The position numbers and the translations under genes were made by a program. Under the pieces are notes generated by a model, which saw only the letters and a program-made list of their open reading frames with translations, did no database searches and was not told the origin of the DNA. Positions 1 to 12,994 of a stretch of DNA of 64,000 bases are shown piece by piece. The DNA is from Caprella mutica (taxonomy: Eukaryota > Arthropoda > Malacostraca > Amphipoda > Caprellidae), in the NCBI GenBank assembly GCA_947561585.1, contig CANNZV010001618.1:143369-207368 (forward strand), written 5' to 3'. How positions within the stretch are numbered: the stretch's first letter is position 1; the number at the start of each line of letters is the position of its first letter.

Positions 1-275
1 TTTGTTTTGCTTATTACTAATTCAAATTTCAATCAATTGAAAATATTTTCACTGGATATTATAGGAAATGATATAGTTCAAACATTGTATTAGTTTAAAC
101 TTCATAGCTGCCCAAATAAAAAAGTTAAGAGGCCAAATGTACTGTGACACTCGAATGCGGGTGTGGTAACCACATATGAACGCAGTAGCTACCTTTCTCC
201 AAATTTAGATGAAGGAGTTTCTAAAAAAAATTAATAGCAGCAATAATAATGGTTGTGAAAGATAATGTTACTCAC
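1..275. other. intron / possible small exon of the SKA3-like gene
   Basis: No independent gene is visible. On the minus strand a T-rich acceptor at 222-221 opens a frame reading KLLHLNLEK before a donor-like GT at 192. If not spliced, this frame stops within about 100 bases. It is the only continuation of the SKA3-like gene I can see. Confidence 0.25.
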
Positions 276-2330
276 CAATTCCTCCAAAGCTTGAGAATCA
301 CTTTGCAAGTCCTGAGCATCACAGATATCTGTTAGTATTTGGTCATTCAGTTTCAAGGAGGGCACCGAAAAATCCCTTAGGGAAGTTTCTTGTAATGTCT
401 TCAGAGAACGAGGTGCCTCATATTTTTTATGAGAACTGTAAATTCTTGGCGTTTTTTGACAGCTAGATACACCAGGAGTGTCGTGGAAACTAGTCATCTT
501 GTAGGAATTTGCTATTCTTGGTGTCTTGGGAGAAACTACAAATTTAGGAAACTTTTGCATACTTTTCTCCTTAGTTAACTTAGAATGGACAGATTGCCTG
601 TGCACTGACACAGGAGTCTTCTTTCTTAAATTGGATAATTCACTTATTTTCTTGTGAACAAACGGGCTCTGGTAAATAGGACGTTGTAAATATTTAGCCG
701 AGGGAGTGGTAGACAAGTTAGTAGCGCATGGAGGATTAACTTTAGCATACTGCTTTTTAAAATTTTTAGTATTGTTTTTCAGTATTCCTTTGGCCACTTC
801 ACTCAACTCTGGAGACAGCAATTGTCTGGGGGAAAAAAGGAAAAATACACCAACTCTATCAGCATCTGCACGTGTTCCCTACTATAAACCTGCTCAAAGT
901 GTTAATATATATATTTGATATTTTAATATTTCTTACATCGAAGGTAGTCATGATATTTAATATAAACTATTAAAATTAAGTGGAATATATTTCAAAGTTT
1001 TTTTTTCATTCTTCTGAAAAAAGTGAAGACTGTTATTGAGGAGTAACTTAATCATCCATTACTCAATACACATGGAATCTATTTAGCATTTTATTTGAAT
1101 AATAAATTCAGTAGCCAAACTATGATACATACAAATTATCAACATCATCTTCTTTCATGTCAGTTTGTTCTTCCTTTTCCTCAGTCACTATAAGATCTTC
1201 AGACTTGATAGGACTCTCTTCTTCTTCTTTACCTTTAGTCTCTTGCTTCTCCTTCACTTTTTCAGTGGGAGGAGTGTAGCCATACCTAAAAACAGGACAA
1301 ATGGAAATGACTATCATACATAAGTACGTACATGAAGCAATCGCAGTTTCGTACCTAATACAAAAACATCATTTTAATTAAAAATGGGAGATTTGGAATG
1401 AAAACTAGAAGTATTCTCAAAATCAGACCTTAAACTCTTATTATCAGCATTATCAAACTCAAATAATAAATAGCTAACTAATTTGGAAACATCTTAGATA
1501 TGTTTAATCACTTTGTAACGTAGGTTATTATCTTCTCGAGCTCCAAAGCATATTCAGTGGCAGTAGTTTCTGAAGAGGATAAGAAAGAGTCAAATTCGCT
1601 GAGACTGTCTACTTTTGACTTCAATTCTTTAACTTCAACCTGTAACAGGAGAGAATTAAGGTAATCATTTTAATAGCAATAAGTTGATGTTACAGATAGC
1701 TACATGAACAAGTGAAATTTATTCACAATAAAGCATTATTTGCTAGTTACACAATATGAACACTTTCTTGGTTGCTATCTTTCAAAATAATGAAGAGGGG
1801 AAATCTCAAAAAGTAAAACATGATTTTAATTTACAAGAAAACTTTTATCAGATATATAAATTAACTAGCCATGTAACCTAATGAGTTCACACCTCAATTG
1901 AATCCAGCTGTTCTTTCAGTTTTTTCTTAGCCTCCAAGAACTCACGAGGTCTTTCACTGAAATATAAAAACAAATATAAAGTAGAAAAAAATCACATATA
2001 TTTAATATTCAATCAATTTGATCAAATGAATTAAAATAAAATAGCTACCTACTGTGTCAATGTGGAACTAGTTTCATGAGAAATTTTAACTAATAATTAG
2101 GTAGCTACTTGCTATAGTGCACAAAAAAATAATTCTAACTAAAAATATATCAATTGATTTCCTAATAATAAATTTAACTTGTATAACTTAAGTTATTAGA
2201 ACTGTTTATCATAATAAACTTACCCAGGAGGAATCAGAATTTTTCTCTCCAGGGCTGCCTTCCGGTTTGTGATTTCAGAAGCAATCTGAGAGAACTCCTT
2301 GAAGAAACTACAGTTGTTAATTGAACTCAT
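276..2330 (-). CDS. SKA3-like spindle/kinetochore protein (3' end incomplete)
   Basis: Five exons can be joined: 2330-2224, 1956-1893, 1639-1512, 1285-1133 and 825-276. All have GT-AG borders and the frame is kept through 334 codons. The start ATG at 2330 opens MSSINNCSFF. Residues about 40-100 are a predicted coiled coil (DSIEVEVKELKSKVDSL). It is followed by a K-YGYTPP junction, a strongly acidic stretch (KEEEESPIKSED), and a basic region rich in Thr-Pro sites (TPVSV, TPRIAN, TPGVSS, TPRIYS). That order - N-terminal coiled coil, a 'KYGY(S/T)P' turn, then CDK-type Thr-Pro sites - resembles SKA3 of the Ska complex, which couples kinetochores to microtubules and is recruited through Thr-Pro phosphorylation. 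The C-terminus is not settled. A good donor follows codon 334 at 275; a possible 28-bp exon is 220-193 (acceptor after a T-run), and the rest would lie left of base 1. The family call is from memory of motif order only. Confidence 0.5.
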
Positions 2331-2810
2331 TCTTAATACCTACTTATTTAAGGGACAAATAACTAATTAACTATAGATGGAGAATCTGAAAAATTAAAAC
2401 TGTTAAAGATGAAGATAAAAGAAGAATGTATGAAATACATGAAGAATGGTGCATGAAATATAATTAAAGAATAGAATCTATCCCATGTCTATAGGTATTT
2501 ACATTAATTTTTGCAACAAACACTTATAAATTAATTTCAATGCCATATAATTGGCCTCAAAATTAACCAGTCTACAAAATATGAGATATTCTCAACATTT
2601 TTTGTGCTCACAATCCATAAGTTCCACCTAAATTTTATAATATTTACATGTATTTTACGAGGAACTGAAGCTGAAATAGAAGAATTCTTGGAGAACAGTT
2701 TACCAGTTCCTGCAGTCTGGGAAATTCATAATTGGCTTGTTTTCTAAAATATCAAAACTTATATATATCTAATTGGCTTCAAATTTTGAATTTAATTTCC
2801 CGGGTAGCTA

Positions 2811-3240
2811 ATAAAGCATTTCCAAACTTGCGATTTTAAAGGTGAGTTTGTGAGTTATTTTGAGCTCTTCAAATGCAAATGGTGAGAAATATCTAATTTT
2901 TTCCTATGCTACAATGTTATTTTGGAAAGAATTTATGATAATTTGATCATTTTTGTGAGAAATTTGGTTATTTTGGAGAGATAAATGGAGAGTTTATGAG
3001 CCACCAAGTAAAAGAGTATGGCTCATAAACTTACCATTAGTCTCTCCAAAAATCACCAAATTTCTCTCCAAATTGATCATAGCTATTATCATAAATTCTC
3101 TCCAAAATAATATTGTATCATAGGAGAAAATTAGATATTTCTCGCCATTTGCAATTGAAGGGCTCAAAATGACTGTCACTGTCACAAACTCGCCATAAAA
3201 TGGCAAGTTTGGACATGCTTTATTACTTGGATGAGCCATA
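2811..3240. repeat. hairpin MITE, family C (AATAAAGCATKTCCAAACT ends)
   Basis: The left arm starts AATAAAGCATTTCCAAACTT and the right arm ends with the reverse complement, AAGTTTGGACATGCTTTATT-like. The arms carry matching blocks (GGCGAGTTTGTGA, CTCCTATGCTACAATGTTATTTTGG) in opposite orientation, so nearly the whole element folds back. Related copies occur at about 8836-9116, 9682-9896 and 13508-13735. No coding capacity. Confidence 0.7.
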
Positions 3241-3489
3241 CTATTTTACTTGAATAATTTCTGTGTTGAAGTGAGTATGTTCTTATGATAATTATGGGCC
3301 TTTGGCTTGAAATCTTCAAAAATTGGCTCAGATTTATGTAATTTTGGTTCAAAATTGGATTACAGTTTGCTAGCCTCTAAAACATGGTCTCAAGCTATGT
3401 ATATAAACTATGATAATTTTACTGTGAACTGTATAGGTAGGAGATCCGAGATCTCTACAAAAACATTACCATTTACTGCAGTAGCAGAC

Positions 3490-3665
3490 TGGCTTTGAAA
3501 CGTCCCATGTTTCCAGTTTGCAGAATATGGGAGATATTTGGGATATTCTCTTTGAAAAATTGTGAATTAATCCCTATATTTACATTAATTTTTGCTACAA
3601 ACAGAATAAGAAATCTCTACAAACACTTTACCAGTTTCTGAAAACTGGCCATGTTTCATAGGTAG
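3490..3665. repeat. short CCAGT..-ended element related to family A
   Basis: Begins near TTTCCAGTTTGCAGAATATG and ends near CCAGTTTCTGAAAACTGG. The interior (AAAAATTGTGAATTAATCCC, TCTCTACAAACACTTTACCAG) recurs around 4800-4918, 5290-5380 and 23900-23950. It is a degraded non-autonomous element of the CCAGTCTG-ended group. Confidence 0.45.
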
Positions 3666-4498
3666 TGTGGCAAGAATTTACAGATGAAAACATCATTGTA
3701 AACTTATTTCATATCTGAAAGTCTGATGCATGTGTATCCATAATCCTTTCCAGTTTGTATTTTGTGCACTGAACTCCTGACTTTTTCAAAACTGAGAAAT
3801 AGCTGCCAACATTTTCCATCAATTTGTCTAGTCCTCCAACATTTTTCTAGTTTCTCCTTCAAAAATTAATGGTAATATAGGAATTAATAGCTAAATATCC
3901 TCCGACATTGCAGGAATTTTTTTATTAGAGAAATTAAATATCTCCTGACATATCATTGGAATTTACCACCAAATACAATCTGGAATCCTTTATGGCTATT
4001 TTATTAATAATTTAACAGAATTAAATTTTATTCAACTCATTTCACCCGTAGAGTTGCCAATATACTGGCGACTTTGTGCATACTTTGAAATATGGGTAAA
4101 CTCCTAGGAAGCGGGTATATAAATCCTATATTATAGCGTTGAACAATAAAAAAATAAGTTCAAATTATTTCATGATATTAGGAATTTATGACAGTTGTAA
4201 AATAACTACCTATTATGATTTTTACAATTGAAATTTCAATGAAAATATTATTTGAATGTAATAATCAATAATGTATCTATAATACCGATCAACTATTCAA
4301 GAGATTGACAAAAAATAGGTATGAAGTTTTAAAATATTTTCCATCCTTCAACTATTCAAGAAAATGTTTTCAATTTGTAAACCGTGCCAAACATTCTACA
4401 AGTAGATCTTATTATCGGATCCTTAATCTCAATAATTATATGTAGAATATAATTATATGATTTAAATATTAATATCCCTTTATATTAATTATATATAT

Positions 4499-4950
4499 AC
4501 CCGTTTCCTAGTTTAGTTGACCCTTTCCCCCAGTCTGCAGAATATGGGACATTTTCCAGTCTGCAGAATGTGTCTTTTCTCCCGCAGAGATTTTAATTTC
4601 AGAGACAGTTACTCTCTGACTCTTAATAGCAGATTTAGGATCTCCCGCAGCTAAATTAATTGTAACATAGGAATTAATTCAAAATCTCCCACAGCTAAAT
4701 TAATGGTAACATAGGAATTAATTCAAGATCTCCCGCAGTCTCAAATTTCTAAAATTCCCGCAGAGAGACTTGGAAAAATGTTCCATATTCTGCAGACTGG
4801 GACATTTTCTATGCGAACAATTGTGAATTTTCTTTTATATTTACATGTATTTTACTGAGAACAAAAGCCAAAATAGAGGATTTCTTGGAGAACAGTTTAT
4901 CAGTTCCTGCAGTCTGGCTTGGATAGGGTCAACTAAACTAGGAGTTTACT
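4499..4950. repeat. three-layer nest of inverted-repeat elements
   Basis: The outer layer is an inverted pair CCTAGTTTAGTTGACCC (4507-4523) and GGGTCAACTAAACTAGG (about 4926-4942). Inside it lies a CCAGTCTGCAG-ended element (about 4530-4918), and inside that a 245-bp element at 4556-4800. The layers show successive insertions; none codes for protein. Confidence 0.6.
4556..4800. mobile_element. family A non-autonomous element with 8-bp target duplication
   Basis: Starts CCAGTCTGCAGAATGTGTC and ends CCATATTCTGCAGACTGG. It is flanked by the exact 8-bp direct repeat GACATTTT (4548-4555 and 4801-4808). The interior has repeated CTCCCGCAG words and TTAATGGTAACATAGGAATT. Copies lie at about 23620-23880 and, reversed, 26486-26778. 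The 8-bp duplication fits hAT- or P-type transposases. Confidence 0.8.
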
Positions 4951-5039
4951 GAAATATGGTAATGAAACGAGGGGAAAAAAAGTTATCTCCAAAAATATAG
5001 TTGACTAGGGTCAAGCAGGTAAATTACAATCTAATAACT

Positions 5040-5245
5040 AACTGCGGCCTCTAACAGACTAACATCAGAATTTAGAAACGTCATATCTTCAAAACACTCG
5101 TTAAAAACAAAGTAATAAATTAAAGCATGCACTGCGCTGATTTTGATAGCTATGCAACATTTTAATGTAATTTCGGTTCAGATTGTTTTGGAGACTCTCT
5201 TGAGAGGGCTGCAATTAAAAATTAAAGGACCGCAATTTACCTGGG
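5040..5245. repeat. interspersed repeat family H
   Basis: The block with GCATGCACTGCGCT, TTGATAGCTATGCAACATTT and GCAATTAAAAATTAAAG is repeated in the same orientation at about 25667-25830. Function and superfamily unknown. Confidence 0.6.
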
Positions 5246-5249
5246 TGAC

Positions 5250-6198
5250 CCTAGAATAATGAATATGGGATAGGTACCTATTCTTATTCTTAAGATATGA
5301 ACAATTTTGAATTAATCCTAGGCCTATATATTTACATGAATTTCATAAACAACAAAAAAATATCTAAACACTTTACAAGTTTCAGCAGACACATGCCATG
5401 GACTAATTCTAGCAACATTAATTTAGGTACCTAGGTAGCGAGTATATATTGCATGAAATTATATTAAAAAGATTATTAAGTAAACAGCGAAATAAAAAAA
5501 ATATTACCTTTTAGCTCCCTCTCCTCCAGACTAAATTTTGTAACTACATGGTATTATGGTTCCTATCTAGTACTAGATATCTGTTTTTTTTTGTTTTTTT
5601 TTGGAGAAAATAAAACCGCTTTAGAATTTGAATATTGAACAAAGGGTCCGAAGAATGATGATCGGGAGAAGTGATTCTGTTAGTTTTGATTATTAGTCGA
5701 GGGTTGATACATGCACTAAGTCTACTAACAAAATAGATTTGTGAATAAAAATTAACTATCCTGAAAATTGTAATCACGATTTATTTTATGTATGTACATT
5801 CAAAGAAAAGTTTATTTATACTGATTGTTAGAGAGTTTACTAATTTCACATTTACAAAGAGTAACCTAATGCTTGTAGATATTTTTAAAATTGACCCGAA
5901 TAATTAGAAATTCATTAAATATATAAATAATAGAAAAATACAAAACTGGGATTTGAAGAAATAATCATCAAGTGGAGACTTTTTTTTCCTTTCTTTAATA
6001 ATACAATGGAACTCTCCTTCTATAATAGACCACTAGGTATAGAGTTATTCCACAGTAATTGAAATTTGTTCACTATGGCTGCTGGCAATTTGGGAAATTC
6101 TACAATTATGAGGCTTATTAGATACACATGGCTAATTACTTCAGTATGGACATTGGAAGACAAATGCTTCCAAACATAGTACATATAGGTAAAGATTC
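5250..6198. other. AT-rich intergenic DNA
   Basis: No gene, RNA or clear repeat border recognised between the repeat cluster and the assembly gap. The open frame at 5544-5777 is low-complexity and lacks any recognisable motif. Confidence 0.4.
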
Positions 6199-6222
6199 NN
6201 NNNNNNNNNNNNNNNNNNNNNN
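6199..6222. other. assembly gap (24 N)
   Basis: A run of 24 N, flanked on both sides by GATTC. The gap lies downstream of the NAA40 stop codon and does not interrupt a recognised exon. Confidence 0.99.
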
Positions 6223-6567
6223 GATTCTTTGAATCGTCTTATTACTTTGACGATTACTAATAGTTAAACAAGCTGGAAAAATTACTCTCCATTTATGCAT
6301 CAAGTATATTAATACTTATAGCAACATCGATATAGGTATCGATACCTATATTTCAGGATCAAATAAATTAAATCAAAATTAATTTATTCATAAAGTTCAA
6401 AATATGGATATATTTATTGTTGATATAAAACATAATCGAAGTATCTTCAAAATTCAGCTACATAAAATAATAGGAAAATAAAAACTTTTAATGAAGTAAA
6501 TCGATTATTTTGTACCATTTTAATTTCTATTCTAATTAATGGTGTGAGATTTCAATAAAGATCATTA

Positions 6568-8246
6568 TCATTTTTCACTTTTGGGTTTGCAGCTTTTACT
6601 GAGGATAATGTAAGTGCCTTCACTCTTTGTTTTGAAGTTTATTGGAGAAGTCTCGTCAACTTTATATCTGTTCAGGATAGAATAACATTAGTTATTTATT
6701 AGTCATGAAGAAGGAAAGGAATGAGTTTAATTTGACTGTAAAATCATTTCATAGTTTCAATATGAAGAGTAAGTCAACTAGAAGAAAATAAATTTTTATT
6801 TGATATATTCAGCACTTACCCTAGATTGCAGTAAAACTTCAGGGCTCTAGGGTTATTGCAACCAACAGTCAGAACCACTCTGCTCATTTTCGATTGTTGT
6901 GCAATGTTCATCAAGGCTTTCATTAACCATGTCCCAAATCCTGAGCTTTGGTAACTTGAAGATACTTGAAGTTCGTAACTGAGAAGGACGGAAATCGTAA
7001 GCAGTGTGAAGCTATTTTTTTTACAAAAAGGCAGCTCATAATAACAGACAGATATAGGTTTTTCAAGACAATAAAATCGAACCTATTTAATGAACATGTT
7101 TATATATAAAATAACTTTTCTTCCGTATCTGCAGGAGATGGCTTCATAGAGTCAATCAATTCAGGGTTGAATTAAGTTAAGTGAAATGTCATTGTATGCT
7201 ATGTCTCATCTAGGTTGCTACTCCCGAGCAAAATATATTGTTTTCTTAGTTTGTACAGCATTAGAGGCAGAGGATATAATAGCTAATCAGTTGTAAGTGG
7301 TAGATAGGGACTTATTCTAATTTTTTTAAGCTACAGTATTTGTTAGAATTTAATCAATATAGGTAATTAGTAAATTCTTCCAATTTCTTACTAATAGAAA
7401 GTTAAGACATAATTACCAATACAAGACGTGATTTCCATAATCCATGTCAAATCTAAAGTGTGTGAAAGCAACTTTTACATCAGAAGAATTTTTGATGATC
7501 AAATACTGAGATTTAGGATGTGTCAATTCATTTTCTTTCTTGTCATCACACCAACCCCAACCAGATGCTTCATACCTGAAAGAAAGGTTAACAAAAATTG
7601 AATTCAGGATTATTTTATCAAAATTAAGGACAATGATGATATTGAATTTATGAATTTGACATAGAAAAAACACTGACAATTCCTTGACATTTTCCCTAGT
7701 GAGGTCCAAGACCCAGTCTTTAGTTTCTTGAGAAGCTTTCAGAGCAGTTTCATGGATAATTTCATACTTGTCAGTTTTGCTAACACGCGTTAGTTTGACA
7801 TCGGTGCACAGAGAGAGAACATCTTCCTGAAAAAAAAACATCAGTAGAAAAATTTAATTCACAGTGGCAATAGTTTAGTTCAAACTTCACATTTATGATT
7901 TAATCTTTTGTCATTTGTAGACAGCTTTATTAACATTATTTTAGATTTAACACAACCTTTCTATAACATTCATTCACAAAAGAACTATTAAAGCCACTAA
8001 TTCAGGAATTAATATGAGAGCATAGTAGTTCTCAGAGAATCACAGTACTCAGAAAGTGGGTGTTGCTAGTATCTGAGTACAACTTACCAAGACATCCTCT
8101 ATCATCTATTTCTATGGTAGGTTCAAGCTGAGACTAACCTGTTTGTTAGCATTCTCTACCAGCAGCTTTTTGACAGGTAAAGGTGGACCACCACTTCTGT
8201 TGATGCGTCCTCCTTTATTTCTTGGTGCATTAGCTGCTCTTTCCAT
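6568..8246 (-). CDS. NAA40: N-alpha-acetyltransferase 40 (NatD, histone H4/H2A N-terminal acetyltransferase)
   Basis: Five exons with GT-AG borders join to 675 bases, a 224-residue protein: 8246-8139, 7826-7678, 7575-7417, 6978-6820 and 6667-6568. NAA40 transfers acetyl from acetyl-CoA to the N-terminal serine of histones H4 and H2A. Diagnostic stretches are YEASGWGW (residues 87-94), VAFTHFRFD, the VLYCYELQV strand (about 136-144) and the acetyl-CoA loop Q-S-S-G-F-G (149-154), matching the Q/R-x-x-G-x-G/A rule. The C-terminus YKVDETSPINF...YIILSKSCK parallels the 'ID-SSP...YEILS' end of the family. The protein starts MERAAN; it lacks the glycine-2 and lysine-rich N-terminus of vertebrate NAA40, so a myristoylation signal is not apparent, unless another first exon is used. 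A possible ATTAAA signal lies near 6520. Confidence 0.93.
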
Positions 8247-8249
8247 ATT

Positions 8250-9624
8250 GAAATATATTATTCAATTTATATAAAAAGTATCTGATGAAATATATGAATA
8301 ATGGAGTAAAGTTAGCAAACAATTTACAACATTGCTAACTAACAATTCAAAAAACAAGATTATGATATGGAAACTTTTAATTGCCAATTATAAGAATGAA
8401 AACATTAATACAAGTTTATCAGATAGGCCATATAACAGTAAGAAATAATTTTAAAATATGTACAAGTCAGCTAGTAGCTACATATAACATTATAATGATG
8501 AATAATTGTATAATGATGAGAGTTAATATCTGAAACTCTAAATTAATAAAGATTAAATAAACTACCAAACAATAAATAAATATAAATTCATTGAAATCTA
8601 AGCATTGGTGATTGAACTTTCACATTTCAAAATGCGAATGAATTCAATTTTAAGCAAAGTATGGATAGCCATACCTCTCTCGCTAAGAAGTTAAATTTTT
8701 CTACAAAATGATCAAATTTTTCTACCAATTAAAATTGCAAAATAGTAAATAATTAGATACATCTTACTAATTAGTTCTTGCCATATGTAGTTTTTGTTCA
8801 ATTGAAGGTCAAGAATTTATTAACATAAAACAAGTAATAAAGCATGGCGGCTTGGCCTTTCGTCCTTTCCCTTTTGCCTGGAGATTATGACAATAATTAT
8901 GAGCCATGCAAGAACACATAGTGAGAAATATCTAATTTTTTCCGATGCTACAAGTTTACAATGATATTTTGGAGAATGTATGATAATTTGATCACTTTGA
9001 AGAAGAATTTAAATTCTTTTGATGAGAAAGGAGTGTATATGAACTATACTATTTTAATGGGTCACAAACTTGTCAAGCAAATGGCTAGACAGTAGACCAT
9101 GCTTTACTACCTGGTCATTTTTGTACAACAGTGAAATACTGTTGACTTTCATGTCTTCCTTACAGATAATACAAACATGGACTAGAAGAATGGTGCTAAA
9201 TTTTACATTCAATTACATAAATTTATTATTTATATTTGGTTGATATATAAGATCTTGAAGACTTGAATTAATTCTAATTATTTGGGACAAGTTCCACTGC
9301 CTCTACAAACAATATAAAATTGATCCTTAATCCATATGTTTACATTAATTTTAATGTGAACCGAAATTACAATACGAGAGATCTTTATGATTATGAAGAC
9401 ATAAAATTTTTAGAAGGATACCGGTAATAATTTAATTTTGGTACTGTATGAATGTGATAGTTGACATCCAAAAAAATTCATGCTTCAGAAGTCAGAAAAC
9501 AGTTAGCTAAAATTTGATAAAATATCTGCTTCAAAAGTTCAAATCTATTTTGGCAATTTGTAAAATACTCTTAATATATCAGAATTTAGCTTCTATTCAG
9601 TCTGCAGAATTGAGAATACAGAAG
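8250..9624. other. intergenic DNA upstream of NAA40 with a family C repeat
   Basis: AT-rich. About 8836-9116 is a degraded family C copy (AATAAAGCATGGCGG... GGTCACAAACTTG...ATGCTTTACTACCTGG). The NAA40 promoter should lie in the first few hundred bases but no TATA or other clear element is seen. Confidence 0.4.
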
Positions 9625-9904
9625 CCAGTATTTGGTGCACAAAATCCCACTGATTTTACAAAAAGCTCTCAAAATCCACCAGGGAATAAAGCATGTCCAA
9701 ACTCGCCATTTTAATGGTTAATTTGAGCTCTTCAATTGCAAATGGCGAGATATATCCAGTTTTCTCCTGTGTACCATGTTATTTTGGAGAGAATTTAAGA
9801 AAATTTGATTTGAAGAAAACTCATGTGGTTTTTGAAGAGAGCTGGAGTGACAAAAGGAGAGTGTATGAACCATACTATTTTACTTGGGAGTATGAAGTAT
9901 CCAC

Positions 9905-10129
9905 CCATGTTTCAAAGGCTGGAAAATTGTAACCCAATTTCAGAGCCAAAATTTCACAAAACTTCTGAGTCAAGCCAAATTGGCTCATTTTTAGAAGATT
10001 TAAAGCCAAAATTAACATGGGAACATTAACATTAATTCAAAATTTTAAGCCAATTAGACATATCTGAGTTTTGACCTTATTAAATCTAAACCAATTAATT
10101 GGCTTTAACTAACATACTCTGTAACATGG
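9905..10129. mobile_element. family I MITE with CCATGTT ends
   Basis: Begins CCATGTTTCAAAGG and ends CTCTGTAACATGG. The flanks are GTATCCAC and ATATCCAC, a 7-of-8 match suggesting an 8-bp target duplication. The two halves are imperfect inverted copies built from GCCAATTAATTGGC-like words. A related copy lies at about 26276-26485. Confidence 0.65.
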
Positions 10130-10924
10130 ATATCCACCAACAATTTCCAATAATTTAGCTGATCCACAACCCACACAAACATTTTCCCTAATTAGTCATC
10201 AAAAATTAATGGTTACATTACTTACATAGGAATAATTAGCTAAAAATCCAACGAAAATTAATGGTAACATAGGATTAAATCCAGTCTGGAAAGAAGATGC
10301 ACTTCGATAAATAAATTTAACGAAGTTTTTATGGAGAAAAATATTCTATTCAAGATATTAACGACGGAAATTTGTTATAAAGTTTTATATTAAATATATT
10401 TACGACAGAAATTTATCAAAAATATTAATTAACGACTGTTACGACTCATTATATAAACTAAATGGTAACCACAATGTGACAATATTTTGTTTACATAAGG
10501 TCTAGATACATCATTACCGTAAAGATTGCACTGAACTTCTTGACCAATAGAGTGGAGAGTTTTTAATGACGTAACATCATTTGATGGTGTGAATTACCAA
10601 TGACAGCTCTTAGATATCAAACTACGTCTAGAATGTAATGTTTTCATAACATTGATCATGATTAGATATCTCTATTTTCGGTAGGTAGGTAGGCAGGCTA
10701 GGTACCTATCTAAATTAATAATCTAGGTAATTATTAAAGTAAACGGTAAACCAGATAGTGTATCATATAAAGAGATTATTTTAACTAATTTACATATTAA
10801 TTAGTTATTGTAATTGATATTCATGATACCTCAAGGCAGCCTAGGTATATACCTACCTATATCATCGTAGTCTGTAGGTAGGTATCATGAAGTTATTAAC
10901 GAAAGTAACAAGGTAGGCATATTA

Positions 10925-11339
10925 GGGTAAGTTACAAATTATCAGTCAGTTCCACATCATTGGTCACATAAGATGATAAGATACAATGATATCTATTGAT
11001 ATCTACCTATTAATATTTATTTGATTTTTATTGATATGCATGATATTAGGATGGCCATCTCCATTGGACTCAATAACATAATAATGCGTACGTAAATTCC
11101 TCCCCATGATAACACATAACCCCCATCCACCATACACATACCTACCCCAATTGCCCAGTTCATTACTTGTCTCAGTTGTCTGGTAAATAATTACCTATTA
11201 TATCATTACCTACATGTTTAATACCGCAATAGGTAACACTACCTATTTTAAAAATTACTATTTCACCTATCGTGTGTTCTCATACCTACAATTACATATG
11301 ACCGAAGATGTGAAATTGACCGCTAATTCGTAACTTACC
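10925..11339. mobile_element. family E MITE (GGGTAAGTTAC ends), large copy
   Basis: Left end TAGGGTAAGTTACAAATTAT, right end CGCTAATTCGTAACTTACC. This family has an outer GGTAAGTTACGAATTATC, an inner TTCCACATCTTCGGTCATAT and TA at the border. Shorter copies are at 48130-48323 and 56466-56612, and broken ends at about 11534-11581 and 12648-12690. Confidence 0.6.
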
Positions 11340-11602
11340 AAGTTCCCCTATGTATAGGATTTCTATTCTAGGGCCGAAAATGTGTTATCGTACGATAACT
11401 TAGAACTTGCCTCAGATATAAGAAAAAGTTAAGGAATTTAACTAACACTTTAAATGGTTATTTTAATATAGGCTTACCGCTTACTATAATTGAATAACCT
11501 GTAAAAGTAGTTAGTAAATTATACAATATTTGTGTGGTCGGAAATATGGAAACGTCTGGTAACTTGAAACTTACCCTAGGTAGACTGGTACCCAATACTC
11601 TA

Positions 11603-12256
11603 GTTTATTAACTTATGCACGTGATGGTACGTGAACTTCTGATTTAAATATTTCAATCATACGTTTTATAACTTTATAATTTCCTACTTACCTAATAGTG
11701 ATTATGTAATTTCTATTTAGATAGTTATCCATGATACTTGCACTCTTATATCGATAGGTATCCATGATACCTCCAGGTATCATGGATAGTACCAATCAAA
11801 ATAACGAGTTAAAATAGGTAGGTATGTAGGTTTATATTTCTATGATCGAAAATGTGGAAGCATACAATAATTCAAACTACCTAGGTACTTCCAGTGATTT
11901 ATGCTATTCCCAAGGTTTAAGTACACTGTACATTGATAAAGTTTATTAATGTACAGCGTATTTAAATCTATGGAAGGAAATAGCGTAAATTACTGGAAGT
12001 AGGTACTTTGAATTATTGTATGGTTCCACATTTTCGATCACAGAAATATAAACCTATATACCTACCTACCTATATTTCGATTGGTATCCATGATATTATA
12101 CCTGGAGGTATAAGAGTGCAAGTATCATGGATAGCAATTTAAATTGAAATTACATAATAATTATTAGGTAAGTAGGAAATTATAAAATTTAAAAACGTAT
12201 GATTAAAATATTTAAATCAGAAGTTCGCGTACCATCACGTACATAAGTTAATAAAC
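11603..12256. repeat. 650-bp near-complete palindrome
   Basis: The left arm (from GTTTATTAACTTATG at 11603) and right arm (ending CATAAGTTAATAAAC at 12256) are inverted copies over most of their length. Shared blocks include GTGATGGTACGTGAACTTCT, TATCCATGATACTTGCACTC and TTCCACATTTTCGATC. The centre is about 11930. It can form one long hairpin with arms of about 320 bp. Confidence 0.75.
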
Positions 12257-12994
12257 AAAATGGCTGTCAGGATGACGCGCTAATCTTAACAGTCTCAAAC
12301 ATGTATTGAATTTGTTAAATATAGAAAAAGTTATAGCTATTCAATGAATATAAGCAGAGTATTAAGAATAATGGTTAATCAAGTTATACAGTATACCTAA
12401 TTAACACTAAATACCTTTCTATTATAAGTACAGCTAAATGTTTGAATTTAAGATTTAAGACTTGTACATGTTTTTAAGTATTTACAATTAGCCTTAATAT
12501 TTAAGAAATAATACGATCGAAAAATTTAGATTTGAATTTGATAATTTATAGAGCACTAGTTTAAACATTACTGTTAGTTTAATTAGGTATTTTGAGTAAA
12601 TATATTAACCTGAAAGAATGTACATAGCTATTAGCCTATAGGTACTAGGGTAACTTATGAATTATCAATCAGTTTCACATCTTCGGTCTTATACATTCCT
12701 AAGAAAGAAGCTAGCCATATCATAATTATTTTAATTGGTATCATGAATGAATGCCATTGACAATTAAAATAATAATAATTAGGTGCTATTCAGGGTTTCT
12801 GTGAGAGGGGGTGGGATGTGGAACCCCTCCCTAAATCCCCTTCTTTCTATTTTATGATAAATATACCTTTATACTTTAATTACCTACACTTTTTTCCCAT
12901 ATCTGCTTCAGTCACTCCTAATTGATAGCTAGTGAATGAAAATTTTGCTTTGACCATTACATAATTATATAACTACCCGTATTAGGTATACGTT

